This document shows positions 1-8,167 of a stretch of 8,210 nucleotides of DNA, piece by piece. Under the pieces are notes generated by a model, which was not told the origin of the DNA, did no database searches, and saw nothing but the letters and a program-made list of their open reading frames with translations. This DNA is from Planctomycetota bacterium (GTDB lineage Bacteria > Planctomycetota > UBA11346). How positions within the stretch are numbered: the first letter of the stretch is position 1; each line of letters begins with the position of its first letter. The position numbers and the translations under genes were made by a program. Location of the stretch: the NCBI GenBank assembly GCA_013816415.1, contig JACDEN010000096.1, positions 1 to 8,210 on the forward strand, read 5' to 3'.

Positions 1-1889
1 CCGTCGGCTGGAAGCCGGGGCGCGGCGCGATCCGCTGCGGCGCGCTCTCTGGCCGCAGGCCGACGCAGCTCTTCGTGCGCGGTGAGCGTCAGAACCGCGC
101 GCGCTATCCGAACCGCGCCCATGGCGACGCCCATGGCGGCGCGTGGGCGCACGTGGCCGCGGTGGATTCGCCGGATGAATATCTCGGCTTCCATCACGGC
201 CGCGCCGAGCGCCACCACTGGGAGCATCCTGAGGACGGATCGGTCGCGGTCTTCTCGGGCTTCGACTGGGCCTTCCGCATCTTGCCGCTGGCCGGGTACG
301 ATGCGCAGACGCACCGCATCGCCCTCGGAGCGAAGACCTGGTGCGCGCTGCGGGCGGGTGACCGCTACCTGGTCGAGGGATTGCTCGAGGACCTCGACGC
401 CGAAGGCGAATGGTGCGTCGACCCGCGGGCGGATGCGCTGTACTGGTGGCCGCCGGTCGGAGTCGATCCGGAATCGGCAGTGATGAGCGGCGCTGGACCG
501 GTGGTGACGATGACCGGCGTGTCCGACGTGGTCCTCTCGGACGTGACGCTCGGCGGATGCGATGGCGACGGCGTCCGCATCCAGGACAGCCGCTCGTGCG
601 CCGTCGAGCGCTGCCTGGTCCGCTGCTGCGCGAAGACCGGCATCGTCATCGCCGGCGGCTCCGACGATGCGGTGCGGGCGTGCGAGGTGTCGGTCTGCGG
701 CGAAGGCGGCATCAGCGCGCAGGGGGGCGACCGCAAGGTGGTCACCGGCGGCGGCGCCGGTTTCACCTCGCCAGGCCGCCACCGCATCGCGGACAACGAC
801 GTCCACGACTGCGCTCAGGTGTGGCGGACCTACCGCCCGGGCATCGCGACCACCGGAGTCGGCAACACCATCGCCCACAACCGCGTCCACCATCTGCCGC
901 ACGCCGGCATCACCTTCGCCGGGAACGAGCATGTGATCGAGCTCAACGAGGTGGATCACGTCAACCGCGAATCTGCGGATACCGGCGGCCTGTACTTCTG
1001 CTCGCGCGATTGGACGCAGCGCGGAACCATCATCCGCTGGAATTCCTTCCATCATTGCGGCGGCTACGGCAAGGCCGACCGCTGGAAGCCGGTGACGGCT
1101 GGAGCGGTGGAATACCGATACCCGGAGTTTACCTGGGGCGTGTACCTCGACGACCCATCGAGCGGCACCCGCGTGCTCGGCAACGTCTTCGACCGGGTGC
1201 CGATGTGCGCGATGCACAATCATGGCGGCAGCGACAACCTGTGGGCGAACAACCTCATCATCGATTGTCCGGCGATCAGCATTGGCGCGCTCGCCCATGA
1301 CTGGGACCAGTGGCCGTCGGTGATCGAAGCGTTCCGGTCGATGACATCCGGTTCGCCGGACCTGCTGGAGTTCTATCCCGAGCTGTCGCGCATCGATCGT
1401 GCGCGGCCCGAGCGCGTGTCCGGGGTGCGCTTCGAGCGCAATATCATCATCGTCACCGCCGCAGGCAGCGCGTGGCTGCGCGCCCAGCATCCGGAATGGG
1501 GGTCGGGCGTGCCGATCTACCAGCTGCGCCTGGACGCCCAGGACATCGCAGCCAACCGCTGGGACTCCAACTGCATCTCCTACGACGCGGGGATCAGCCC
1601 GCTGATCCAGTCGACGCTGCTCGTCGATGGCAAGCCGCAGCCGACGGTCTTTCTCAGCTGGTCGCAATGGCGGGCGCTCGGTCAGGATGCGCACTCGGCT
1701 CTCGCCGATCCCGGATTCGCCGATCGCGCGCACGGCGATTGGTCGCTGCGTCCTGATTCGGCGGCCGTCGCGCTGGGATTCGAGCCGATTCCGCTCGATC
1801 AGATCGGGCCGCGCGCCCATCCGGGGTGGCGCAGCGGCGAGTCCGAGGACCAGGCGATCGTCGAGCGGTTCGCGCTCGATCCGCCCTGA
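1..1889 (+). CDS. Right-handed parallel beta-helix protein, 5'-partial; probable polysaccharide-active enzyme
   Basis: The gene is cut by the left window edge. The frame is open from base 3, and the residues before the first possible start (GTG at 75) already read as family sequence (TQLFVRGE then RARYPN), so that GTG is internal. About 628 residues are visible, ending at TGA 1887-1889. The N-terminal module carries the ARYPN motif and a YWWPP segment (about 438-456). It is followed by repeated short beta-strand coils with N-x-[VI]-xx-[CV] turns such as IADNDVHDC, IAHNRVHHL and ERNIII, characteristic of Beta_helix/NosD-like folds. A conserved block DTGGLYFCSRDWTQRG (about 978-1025), VYLDDPSSG (about 1139-1165) and GGSDNLWANN (about 1225-1254) resembles the core of beta-helix glycoside hydrolases of the GH141/GH120 type. 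These enzymes are normally secreted; the signal peptide would lie outside the window. A Cys-rich stretch (about 556-640) may form a ladder inside the helix. The fold is fairly certain; the substrate and exact enzyme family are not. Confidence 0.88.
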   Translation, partial: VGWKPGRGAIRCGALSGRRPTQLFVRGERQNRARYPNRAHGDAHGGAWAHVAAVDSPDEYLGFHHGRAERHHWEHPEDGSVAVFSGFDWAFRILPLAGYDAQTHRIALGAKTWCALRAGDRYLVEGLLEDLDAEGEWCVDPRADALYWWPPVGVDPESAVMSGAGPVVTMTGVSDVVLSDVTLGGCDGDGVRIQDSRSCAVERCLVRCCAKTGIVIAGGSDDAVRACEVSVCGEGGISAQGGDRKVVTGGGAGFTSPGRHRIADNDVHDCAQVWRTYRPGIATTGVGNTIAHNRVHHLPHAGITFAGNEHVIELNEVDHVNRESADTGGLYFCSRDWTQRGTIIRWNSFHHCGGYGKADRWKPVTAGAVEYRYPEFTWGVYLDDPSSGTRVLGNVFDRVPMCAMHNHGGSDNLWANNLIIDCPAISIGALAHDWDQWPSVIEAFRSMTSGSPDLLEFYPELSRIDRARPERVSGVRFERNIIIVTAAGSAWLRAQHPEWGSGVPIYQLRLDAQDIAANRWDSNCISYDAGISPLIQSTLLVDGKPQPTVFLSWSQWRALGQDAHSALADPGFADRAHGDWSLRPDSAAVALGFEPIPLDQIGPRAHPGWRSGESEDQAIVERFALDPP

Positions 1890-1901
1890 TCGCCAGATCC
1901 G

Positions 1902-4900
1902 TCACCGTCCGTCCGGGTGCTCCAACTGATCGGCGCGCCACTGGGCGAAGCGCTCGCAGGTCGCTTCGAAGGATTCGCCACGGAGGTATCGCGGCATAGC
2001 GAGGTACGAGCGGTAGGCCGCGAGAGCCGACTGGCTATCCCCGTCCAGCTCGCTGCGGATGCCTTTGCAGAACGCCAGGCAGGCCGGGGCGAAGAAGCGC
2101 AACGGCTGGGCAAGGAATTCCGGCTCATCGATCCGGCCGAGCAGGTAATTCAGGTGGTACCACGGCTGCTGCTGGTAGATGTACCGGCCGCGCTTCGAGA
2201 TATCCTCGCAGGCCGCGGCCATCGCTCCGCGTTCCCCCGCGAGCTCATGCAGGAACGGCGCGACCACATAATGCAGGACGGAAAATCCGTTCTGATGGAA
2301 TTCCTCGCGCGGGGTGACGGCGAAGAGCGGCCAGGCGCGTTCCCGGTCGCCGGCGATGAATGCGTCGAGTCCGGCCGCATGGCGGACCCAGCAGCCGTTT
2401 TGGAAATTGGCTCCGTGCAGCGCCATCGCCTCGTCGATCTGTCCCATCGCCAACAGGACATCCGGCGAGTTCTTCTGGTCCGGATCATCGACCTCCCCGG
2501 GACGACCGAGCAACAGCAATGCGATGCGGCGACCGTCCGGCTTGGTCTGGGGATCCGCCAGGACCTCGTCGAGTCGGCCGAGGGCGCAGCGTGCTTTGGC
2601 CGAATGCGGTTCCTTCGCGAGCAGGGCTGCGGCGCAGCCACGATGGACCGGCGAGATGTCCACCATGTCCTGATCCGGATAGCGCTGGGAGATCTCATCG
2701 AATCGGCCCATGAAGTTCAGGGCATCGATGACGATGGTCCTCACGTCCGGATAGCGGATCGGCACCTCCTCTGGCCGTCCTGCCCAGATCAGCGCGGTCG
2801 ACCCGATCGACACCTGCTTGGGATAGCGGTCCAGGATCTCCTGGTATCTACCATCGGAGAGCAGCCCTTCGCAGGTCGCCCGATCAGCGATGGGGGATCC
2901 AGGGAAGAGTTCGTCATGGACATCGAGATATCGTTCCAGCAAAGGCCCATTCCAATGGCGCTTCACGTCGATGATGACCTGGGCGATGAAATGCGTCCAG
3001 GCGACGACCAGGCGGTCCCTCGCCGGACCGGTCTTGGTCGCGCGGTAGAGCCGAGCGAGGTCGTCAGCGACCTCGGTGCGGCTGCCGTGGTTGAAGCGGT
3101 GCTCGAGATGCTGCAAGGCGATCTCCTCGTCCCATTCGCTTCCGCGCAGCGTGCTCCACAGCTCGTCGGCCGCGCGCATCCCCTGGTCGGAGTCGTTCTC
3201 CACCAGCAGGCAGAGACCCTGCTGGAACACCGCTTCGCGGGCGATGGCGGTTCCCGGGTGCGAGGCGGCGACGCGGCGGAATTCGACCGCGGCTGGTGCG
3301 GGAAGGCCGTTGCGTAGGAACGCCTCGCCGACGGCGGTCGCCGGAACCTGCTGCGCGACCTCGCGGGCATAGATCCGGATATCGCGGAGGGTGTGACCCG
3401 GAAAGAAGTAATAGATGCTGAAGTGGCCGCCATGGAACGGCCTTCGTTCGATGTATTCGCAGATCGTCCGCCCATCGATGATCAAGCGGATGGCGGCGCC
3501 CTGGATCTCCGCCCGGATGCGGTAGCGGCGTCCGACCTCGATCCGGAAATCGCTGTACCCATAGTGGGTTGCGCCCTGCCCGGTGATCGCGCTGTACTGA
3601 TTGCCGAAGGCGCCGACCTGGAACTTGTACAGGCCCGCGTTGTCGTCGCCGCGACGAGCGACCTGATCCTCGTACCAGAAAACCGATAGGTCACCCGGGT
3701 CCGATCCGGGCGGAACCTCTCCGGTGAATTCGAGAGCGGTGTCGGCCTCCAGCCGCTGTTTCAGGTCCAGCATGCTGTCCCAGCCGGCGGTGTTCACCAT
3801 CATGCCATCACGACGATCGAATCCGCCGGTTCCGACAGTCCACCGCTCCTTCCAGCCGTCATCCGCGAAATCCTCGACGATGATCGGCTTTCCCCAGGTG
3901 GCCAGCTGCTTGAGGCGTTCGCCGTAGAGCACCGCCGCCAAGATGGCGATCGCCAGCAGCGAGGCAGAGGCGATCCACAGGACGCGCGCATGCCGACCAT
4001 GCCAGCGCGCGAAGCTTTCGAGCCAACTGTCCCGATGCGCCAGCACCGACAGACCATTCTGGTAGCGTTCGAGATCGCGCACCAGGTCTTCAGCCCGCTG
4101 ATAGCGATCGTCGGGACGGGCCGAGATCGCTTTGAGCGCGATATCCAAAAGCGGCGGCGGTACGTTGCTGCGCTCCAGTGCGGTGGGTTGGTCGAACTCG
4201 CCCGCGCGCTTGCGTCTCCAGAATTCTTCCGGGTCGTCGCTCCAGGTCGGAACGCGCAGCATGAGCGCGTGGAACAAGGTCGCCCCGAGGCAATAGATGT
4301 CGGCCCGTGCGTCCACGCGTTCCAGCCGGGCCTGCTCGGGCGCCATGTACAGCGGTGTGCCATAGAGCCGCTGCTGCGGCGCGTCGACGCGCGTCGCGCT
4401 TCCCCAGTCGACCAGGATGATCTCACCGTATGCCCCGAGCATGACGTTGTCGGGCTTGATATCCTGATGGATGATGCCGCGGTGGTGGGCGTAGCCGAGT
4501 GCCTGGCCCAAGGCGATCGCGATCGACACCAGGCGGCCGGTGGCCAGGATCTCGTCCCGGCGTGCGCTGGTCGACGACAGGATCGCCTCGCCCAGCGAGC
4601 GGCCCTCGATCTTCTTCATGGTGAAGTAGACCTGACCGCTCTCGGTGACGTCGATCTCGTGGACCGGCAGGACGTTCGGATGGTCGAGGCCGGCGGTGGT
4701 TCGCGCCTCGTCGACGAAGCTGTGGACATCCTCGTCGGATGCCGACTTCAGCACCTTCACGGCGATGTCCCGCGCGAGGTTCTGGTCGTGCGCGGAATAG
4801 ACGAGTCCGGTCGCGCCGTTGCCCAGCAGTTCGATCAGCTGGAAGCGCTCGCCGTCGTGCGCCGCGCCGCGAGCCTCGTCGGCGAGGGGCGCGAGATGCC

Positions 4901-5054
4901 GGGCCAGCGCCGTTCCACGCAGATGCGGCCGATCGTCGCGATCGGCTGTCGGGTCAAAGCGGTCGGGGGCGATCGGGATACCACCGTGGGCGAAGGCCTC
5001 GGCAGGCAGGGTGGCACTGAACGCCTTGCGATCGCCGGGAGGAGGGGGAAGCAC
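1902..5054 (-). CDS. Transmembrane Ser/Thr protein kinase (kinase B) with concanavalin-like and TPR-like domains
   Basis: About 1050 residues. The frame is open up to 5597, but everything beyond about 5117 overlaps the upstream paralogue in another frame, so I chose the GTG at 5054-5052. No ATG occurs before the kinase core. Kinase domain about 71-335: Gly loop GNGATGLVY (78-86), Lys100 in IAVKV, alpha-C Glu116, catalytic loop HQDIKPDN (196-203; HQD replaces HRD), metal-binding DWG (216-218; for DFG), MAPEQ (237-241) and alpha-F DIY (252-254). A conserved juxtamembrane segment, ARWHGRHAR, precedes one transmembrane helix at about 358-378. Next comes a beta-sandwich domain (about 391-564; GDLSVFW, IRLIIDGR) like the DUF1080/concanavalin group. 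The rest (about 570-1040) is alpha-helical and TPR-like, and should be extracytoplasmic. It phosphorylates Ser/Thr of unknown targets. It is colinear with kinase A along its whole length. No strong ribosome-binding site is visible before the GTG. Domain calls are good; ligand and partners are unknown. Confidence 0.93.
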   Translation of the reverse strand: MLPPPPGDRKAFSATLPAEAFAHGGIPIAPDRFDPTADRDDRPHLRGTALARHLAPLADEARGAAHDGERFQLIELLGNGATGLVYSAHDQNLARDIAVKVLKSASDEDVHSFVDEARTTAGLDHPNVLPVHEIDVTESGQVYFTMKKIEGRSLGEAILSSTSARRDEILATGRLVSIAIALGQALGYAHHRGIIHQDIKPDNVMLGAYGEIILVDWGSATRVDAPQQRLYGTPLYMAPEQARLERVDARADIYCLGATLFHALMLRVPTWSDDPEEFWRRKRAGEFDQPTALERSNVPPPLLDIALKAISARPDDRYQRAEDLVRDLERYQNGLSVLAHRDSWLESFARWHGRHARVLWIASASLLAIAILAAVLYGERLKQLATWGKPIIVEDFADDGWKERWTVGTGGFDRRDGMMVNTAGWDSMLDLKQRLEADTALEFTGEVPPGSDPGDLSVFWYEDQVARRGDDNAGLYKFQVGAFGNQYSAITGQGATHYGYSDFRIEVGRRYRIRAEIQGAAIRLIIDGRTICEYIERRPFHGGHFSIYYFFPGHTLRDIRIYAREVAQQVPATAVGEAFLRNGLPAPAAVEFRRVAASHPGTAIAREAVFQQGLCLLVENDSDQGMRAADELWSTLRGSEWDEEIALQHLEHRFNHGSRTEVADDLARLYRATKTGPARDRLVVAWTHFIAQVIIDVKRHWNGPLLERYLDVHDELFPGSPIADRATCEGLLSDGRYQEILDRYPKQVSIGSTALIWAGRPEEVPIRYPDVRTIVIDALNFMGRFDEISQRYPDQDMVDISPVHRGCAAALLAKEPHSAKARCALGRLDEVLADPQTKPDGRRIALLLLGRPGEVDDPDQKNSPDVLLAMGQIDEAMALHGANFQNGCWVRHAAGLDAFIAGDRERAWPLFAVTPREEFHQNGFSVLHYVVAPFLHELAGERGAMAAACEDISKRGRYIYQQQPWYHLNYLLGRIDEPEFLAQPLRFFAPACLAFCKGIRSELDGDSQSALAAYRSYLAMPRYLRGESFEATCERFAQWRADQLEHPDGR

Positions 5055-5066
5055 GCAGGGAGTATA
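5052..5066 (-). promoter_or_regulatory. Candidate -10 box directly before the kinase B GTG start (possible leaderless promoter)
   Basis: On the - strand TATACT (5066-5061; five of six matches to TATAAT) is followed by six bases and then the GTG start at 5054. With usual bacterial spacing, transcription would begin at or next to the start codon, giving a leaderless mRNA. An AT-rich hexamer like this stands out in such GC-rich DNA. Against it, no convincing TTGACA-like -35 element is seen at 15-18 bases upstream and there is no extended -10 TG. It is a candidate only; kinase B could instead be read from the transcript of kinase A. Confidence 0.3.
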
Positions 5067-5116
5067 CCCCGGGAGCGAACGGAAATCCGGGGCACATCCC
5101 GCGGTTTGCAGATCGG

Positions 5117-8100
5117 CTACCGACCCTCCAGCACCCTCAGGCGCCAAGCGACGAAGCGGTCGATCACGGGATCCAACTCCCACACGCGCTGATAGATCGG
5201 CAGTGCGGAATAGGCGGTGTAGCAGGCGATCGCACCGGTTCCATCGCCAGCACGCTCGCGTTTGACCGCGGTCGCCAGCAGAACGTTGGCTTCGAGGTAT
5301 TGCCGCACCTCGCGACGGCGGAACGCCGCCTCGTCGATGCCATCGGTCAGGTACTGCGCGAAATACCAGGGCCGCTGGCCGTGCGCATAGCGGTAATCGT
5401 GATCGAAGCGCTCGCGCTGGACGGCGAATGCGCGGTGATCGCCCGCGAGTTCGCGCAGGAACGGCACCATGACGTAATGGGTGAAATCGAAGTGGGCCTG
5501 GCGGAATTCCCAGCCGCTCGGGACCTCGGCGAGGGCGAAGGCCCGTTCGAGGTCGCCCGCGATGTAGGCGTCGAGCATGAACCAATGGCGCGGCCACATG
5601 CCCAAGGCGGCATGGCCTCCGTAGCGGGCGAGGGCGTCCGCATAGCGTCCCTGCGCCATCATCGCCCAGGCCTCATCACGGTACGGAGCGGCGATCAGGT
5701 GAACCTTGCCGGTCAGCCCCTGCTCGCGTGCGAGCCAGATTTCACCGAGCGACATCTGATCGTAGCGTCCGAGGGCGAACAGCGACGGAGGAGAGACCTC
5801 GCCGCTGGCGACCACCTCGTCGGAACGTCCGAGCAAGTCCAGGAGTTCCGCCCATCGCGCGGTCTTCTGATAGGTATCGAGCGCCCGTTGTGGGCAACCC
5901 ATCCCGATGAGCGCCTGGCACCGCACCGTCGGCTCGTCGGTCATGGCCAGGACGCGTTCCGGGTGGCCGCTCATGTCGCACGCATCGGCACACGAGAAGA
6001 TCAGGTAGGGGAAGCGCTCGATGACGTCCTCGAAGCGGTTGAGGGTGAGCAGCGCCTCGGCCGTCTGGGTGACGGTCAACAGGTCATCGGCCATGATCTG
6101 ATCCCGCACCTCGAGGCAGCGGCGCAGCGGTGTCGGATCCCGACCCATCTTGACCTGCGGCCACAGCTGGGTGACCTGACGGTTCCAGCCGATCGCGTGC
6201 TGCCTGCGCAGTTCGACATCGCCTGCCTCATAACACTTCGACAATTCGCTGAGCGCCTGTTCGTGCTTCCCCTCGGCGAACCAGTGATCGATGCGGTGGA
6301 CCGCGGTCAACCCGAGCCACGGCTCGCGGTCGATGCCCTCCCAGATGGTGGTAGCGACGTCGAAATTGCCGCGTCGGTATTCGCAGATGCCCCACTTGTA
6401 GCGCGCTTCCGCCGCCAGCTCCGTCGCGCCTTCACCATCGAGGAATCGGCGGTATTCCGCGATCGCATCGTCGTAGGCGCCCTTGTCCGCATACTGGTCG
6501 GCAGTGGTGGTCACCTTGACCAGGTGCGGGATTCCCCGCGCGTACACCTTGATGTCGTCGATGCGTTTTCCGGGATAGTAGGTGTAGATGTGGAACCATC
6601 CGCCCCCGAGCTGCCGCAGGGGGTCCGAATAGGTGCAGATGACGACGCCGTCGACCAGGAGCCGGAGCGACCGGTCCAGGATCTCCGCGCGCACATGATA
6701 GCGGCGGCCGGCCTGGGAGCCGACCCGGCTCATCGCCAGGATATGTCCATCCGGTGCAATGATCCGCGAGTAGCTGCCGCCGTGGGCTCCGAACTGCAGG
6801 GTGTACATGTCCTTGCGTTTGGTGCCGTAGGGATCATCCGCAGGGGAAACGTCGCGCGTCCAGCCCACGCTCAGATCTCCGGGCTGGGTTCCCGCCGGTA
6901 TCTCGCCATCGAATTCGATCGCTGCATCACCGGCCAGCCGTCGTCGAAAGATCAGAATCGAGCCGCCGAACGCGCGGTCGACCAGGGCTCCATCCGCTGT
7001 CGCCATGTCTCCCTGCACCACCCAATCGCGCGTCCAGCTCTCGTCGTTGAATGATTCGACGACGATCGGCGAACCCCACGTGGCGATGCGGGTCAGGCGC
7101 TCGCCGTACAGCAGTCCGCCCAGGACGACGATCACCGCCACGGCTGCGACGGACGACCAGATCGCGCGCGCATGGCGGCGATGCCAACGCGCCAAGCGCT
7201 CGCCAAGCGAATCGCGGTGCGCCGACACCGCCAGGCCGGCCTGATACCGCTCGAGGTCGGTGATCATGGCTTCGGCGGTCTGATACCGCCCGGCCGGTGA
7301 GGCCGCCATCGCCTTGAGGGCGATCGCCAGCAGTCGGGCCGGAATCGTCCGCCGCTCCTCGCGCGTCGGAGCGTCGATCGATCCCAAGCGCTTCTTGGAC
7401 CAGAAGCCTTCGGGATCGTTGTCCCAGCTGGGAAGGCGCAGCGTCAGCGCGTGGAACAGCGTCGCGCCGAGACAATAGACGTCGGTGCGCGCATCGACCC
7501 GCTGCTGGCGCACCTGTTCGGGAGCCATGTACAGCGGCGTGCCGTAGAGCCGCTGGGTTGGGGCATCGGCCCGGACCGCGCTTCCCCAGTCGACCAGCAG
7601 CACCTCGCCGAAATCACCGATCATGATGTTCTCGGGCTTCACATCCTGATGGATGACTCCGCGGTGATGGGCATAGGCGAGCGCGTGGCCGATGGCGATG
7701 AAGAGCGGGACGAGTGAATTGAACGAGGCGATCCTCGCCGCCCGCTGGCCCGGCTGCGAGCGCAGGATGAGCTCTCCGAGCGAGCGGCCGTCGATGCGCT
7801 TCATGGTGAAATAGACGTCGCCCCGCTCGCTGACGTCGATCTCGTGCACCGGCAGCACATTCGGATGCTCGAGCGATGCGGTGGTGCGCGCCTCGTCGAC
7901 GAAGCTGCGGACGTCCTCCGCTTCCGAACCCGCGTTGCGCGTCATCACCTTCACCGCGACATCGCGGTTGAGGTTGCGATCGAACGCCGCGTAGACGCTC
8001 GCGGTCGCTCCGACGCCGAGCATGGCGTTGACCCCGAATCGCCGGGAGTCCTCGTCGCCCGCATCCGTGAAATCGAAGCCGTGGCTGCGCAGGAGCGGTG

Positions 8101-8167
8101 CGATGCTCTTCCCGCGTAGCAGGGGCGCATCACCAGGAGGAGCCGACCCCTCTGCCGTGGTTGGCAC
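5117..8167 (-). CDS. Transmembrane Ser/Thr protein kinase (kinase A), paralogue of kinase B; start uncertain
   Basis: 1016 residues from the GTG at 8167-8165 to TAG at 5119-5117. The frame has no stop from there to the window end and no other start codon in the last 43 bases. Since kinase B has about 28 more residues before the shared LRG motif, the true start may lie outside the window. Kinase domain about 45-308: GVGATASVY (51-59; third loop Gly is Ala56), Lys73 in VAVKV, Glu92, HQDVKPEN (173-180; HQD for HRD), DWG (193-195), MAPEQ (214-218) and TDVY (228-231). Conserved juxtamembrane ARWHRRHAR is followed by a transmembrane helix at about 335-354. A DUF1080/concanavalin-like beta-sandwich follows at about 368-544 (GDLSVGW, LRLLVDGV). 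The C-terminal half (about 550-1010) is alpha-helical with TPR-like units, for example near KGAYDDAIAEYRRFL. Topology is kinase inside, sensor and repeats outside. It sits 62 bases upstream of kinase B, same strand, so the two may be co-transcribed. Targets and ligand are unknown. Confidence 0.92.
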   Translation of the reverse strand: MPTTAEGSAPPGDAPLLRGKSIAPLLRSHGFDFTDAGDEDSRRFGVNAMLGVGATASVYAAFDRNLNRDVAVKVMTRNAGSEAEDVRSFVDEARTTASLEHPNVLPVHEIDVSERGDVYFTMKRIDGRSLGELILRSQPGQRAARIASFNSLVPLFIAIGHALAYAHHRGVIHQDVKPENIMIGDFGEVLLVDWGSAVRADAPTQRLYGTPLYMAPEQVRQQRVDARTDVYCLGATLFHALTLRLPSWDNDPEGFWSKKRLGSIDAPTREERRTIPARLLAIALKAMAASPAGRYQTAEAMITDLERYQAGLAVSAHRDSLGERLARWHRRHARAIWSSVAAVAVIVVLGGLLYGERLTRIATWGSPIVVESFNDESWTRDWVVQGDMATADGALVDRAFGGSILIFRRRLAGDAAIEFDGEIPAGTQPGDLSVGWTRDVSPADDPYGTKRKDMYTLQFGAHGGSYSRIIAPDGHILAMSRVGSQAGRRYHVRAEILDRSLRLLVDGVVICTYSDPLRQLGGGWFHIYTYYPGKRIDDIKVYARGIPHLVKVTTTADQYADKGAYDDAIAEYRRFLDGEGATELAAEARYKWGICEYRRGNFDVATTIWEGIDREPWLGLTAVHRIDHWFAEGKHEQALSELSKCYEAGDVELRRQHAIGWNRQVTQLWPQVKMGRDPTPLRRCLEVRDQIMADDLLTVTQTAEALLTLNRFEDVIERFPYLIFSCADACDMSGHPERVLAMTDEPTVRCQALIGMGCPQRALDTYQKTARWAELLDLLGRSDEVVASGEVSPPSLFALGRYDQMSLGEIWLAREQGLTGKVHLIAAPYRDEAWAMMAQGRYADALARYGGHAALGMWPRHWFMLDAYIAGDLERAFALAEVPSGWEFRQAHFDFTHYVMVPFLRELAGDHRAFAVQRERFDHDYRYAHGQRPWYFAQYLTDGIDEAAFRRREVRQYLEANVLLATAVKRERAGDGTGAIACYTAYSALPIYQRVWELDPVIDRFVAWRLRVLEGR

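Noticed and set aside
410..1300. A 296-codon + strand frame inside the beta-helix gene
   Set aside because: It is an extremely Arg-rich, low-complexity translation, typical of an out-of-frame reading of GC-rich DNA.
1880..1905. GATC...GATC inverted repeat between the convergent genes as a terminator
   Set aside because: The stem is only four base pairs and has no T-tract on either side, so it is not credible as an intrinsic terminator.
1917..3317. A 466-codon open frame on the + strand, antisense to the C-terminal part of kinase B
   Set aside because: No domain or motif is recognisable, and the opposite strand encodes a region colinear with the paralogue.
3990..5192. A 400-codon open frame on the + strand, antisense to the kinase B catalytic domain
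   Set aside because: The opposite strand carries all kinase motifs in order; this frame is a shadow and also runs into the kinase A end.
5055..5597. N-terminal extension of kinase B to an upstream start at 5597
   Set aside because: The extension would overlap the conserved C-terminus of kinase A in another frame, and its Arg/Pro-rich sequence looks like out-of-frame translation. The GTG at 5054 gives a length matching the paralogue.
5300..7054. A 584-codon open frame on the + strand, antisense to kinase A
   Set aside because: It mirrors a strongly supported kinase gene, has no recognisable motif, and long antisense frames are expected in GC-rich coding DNA.
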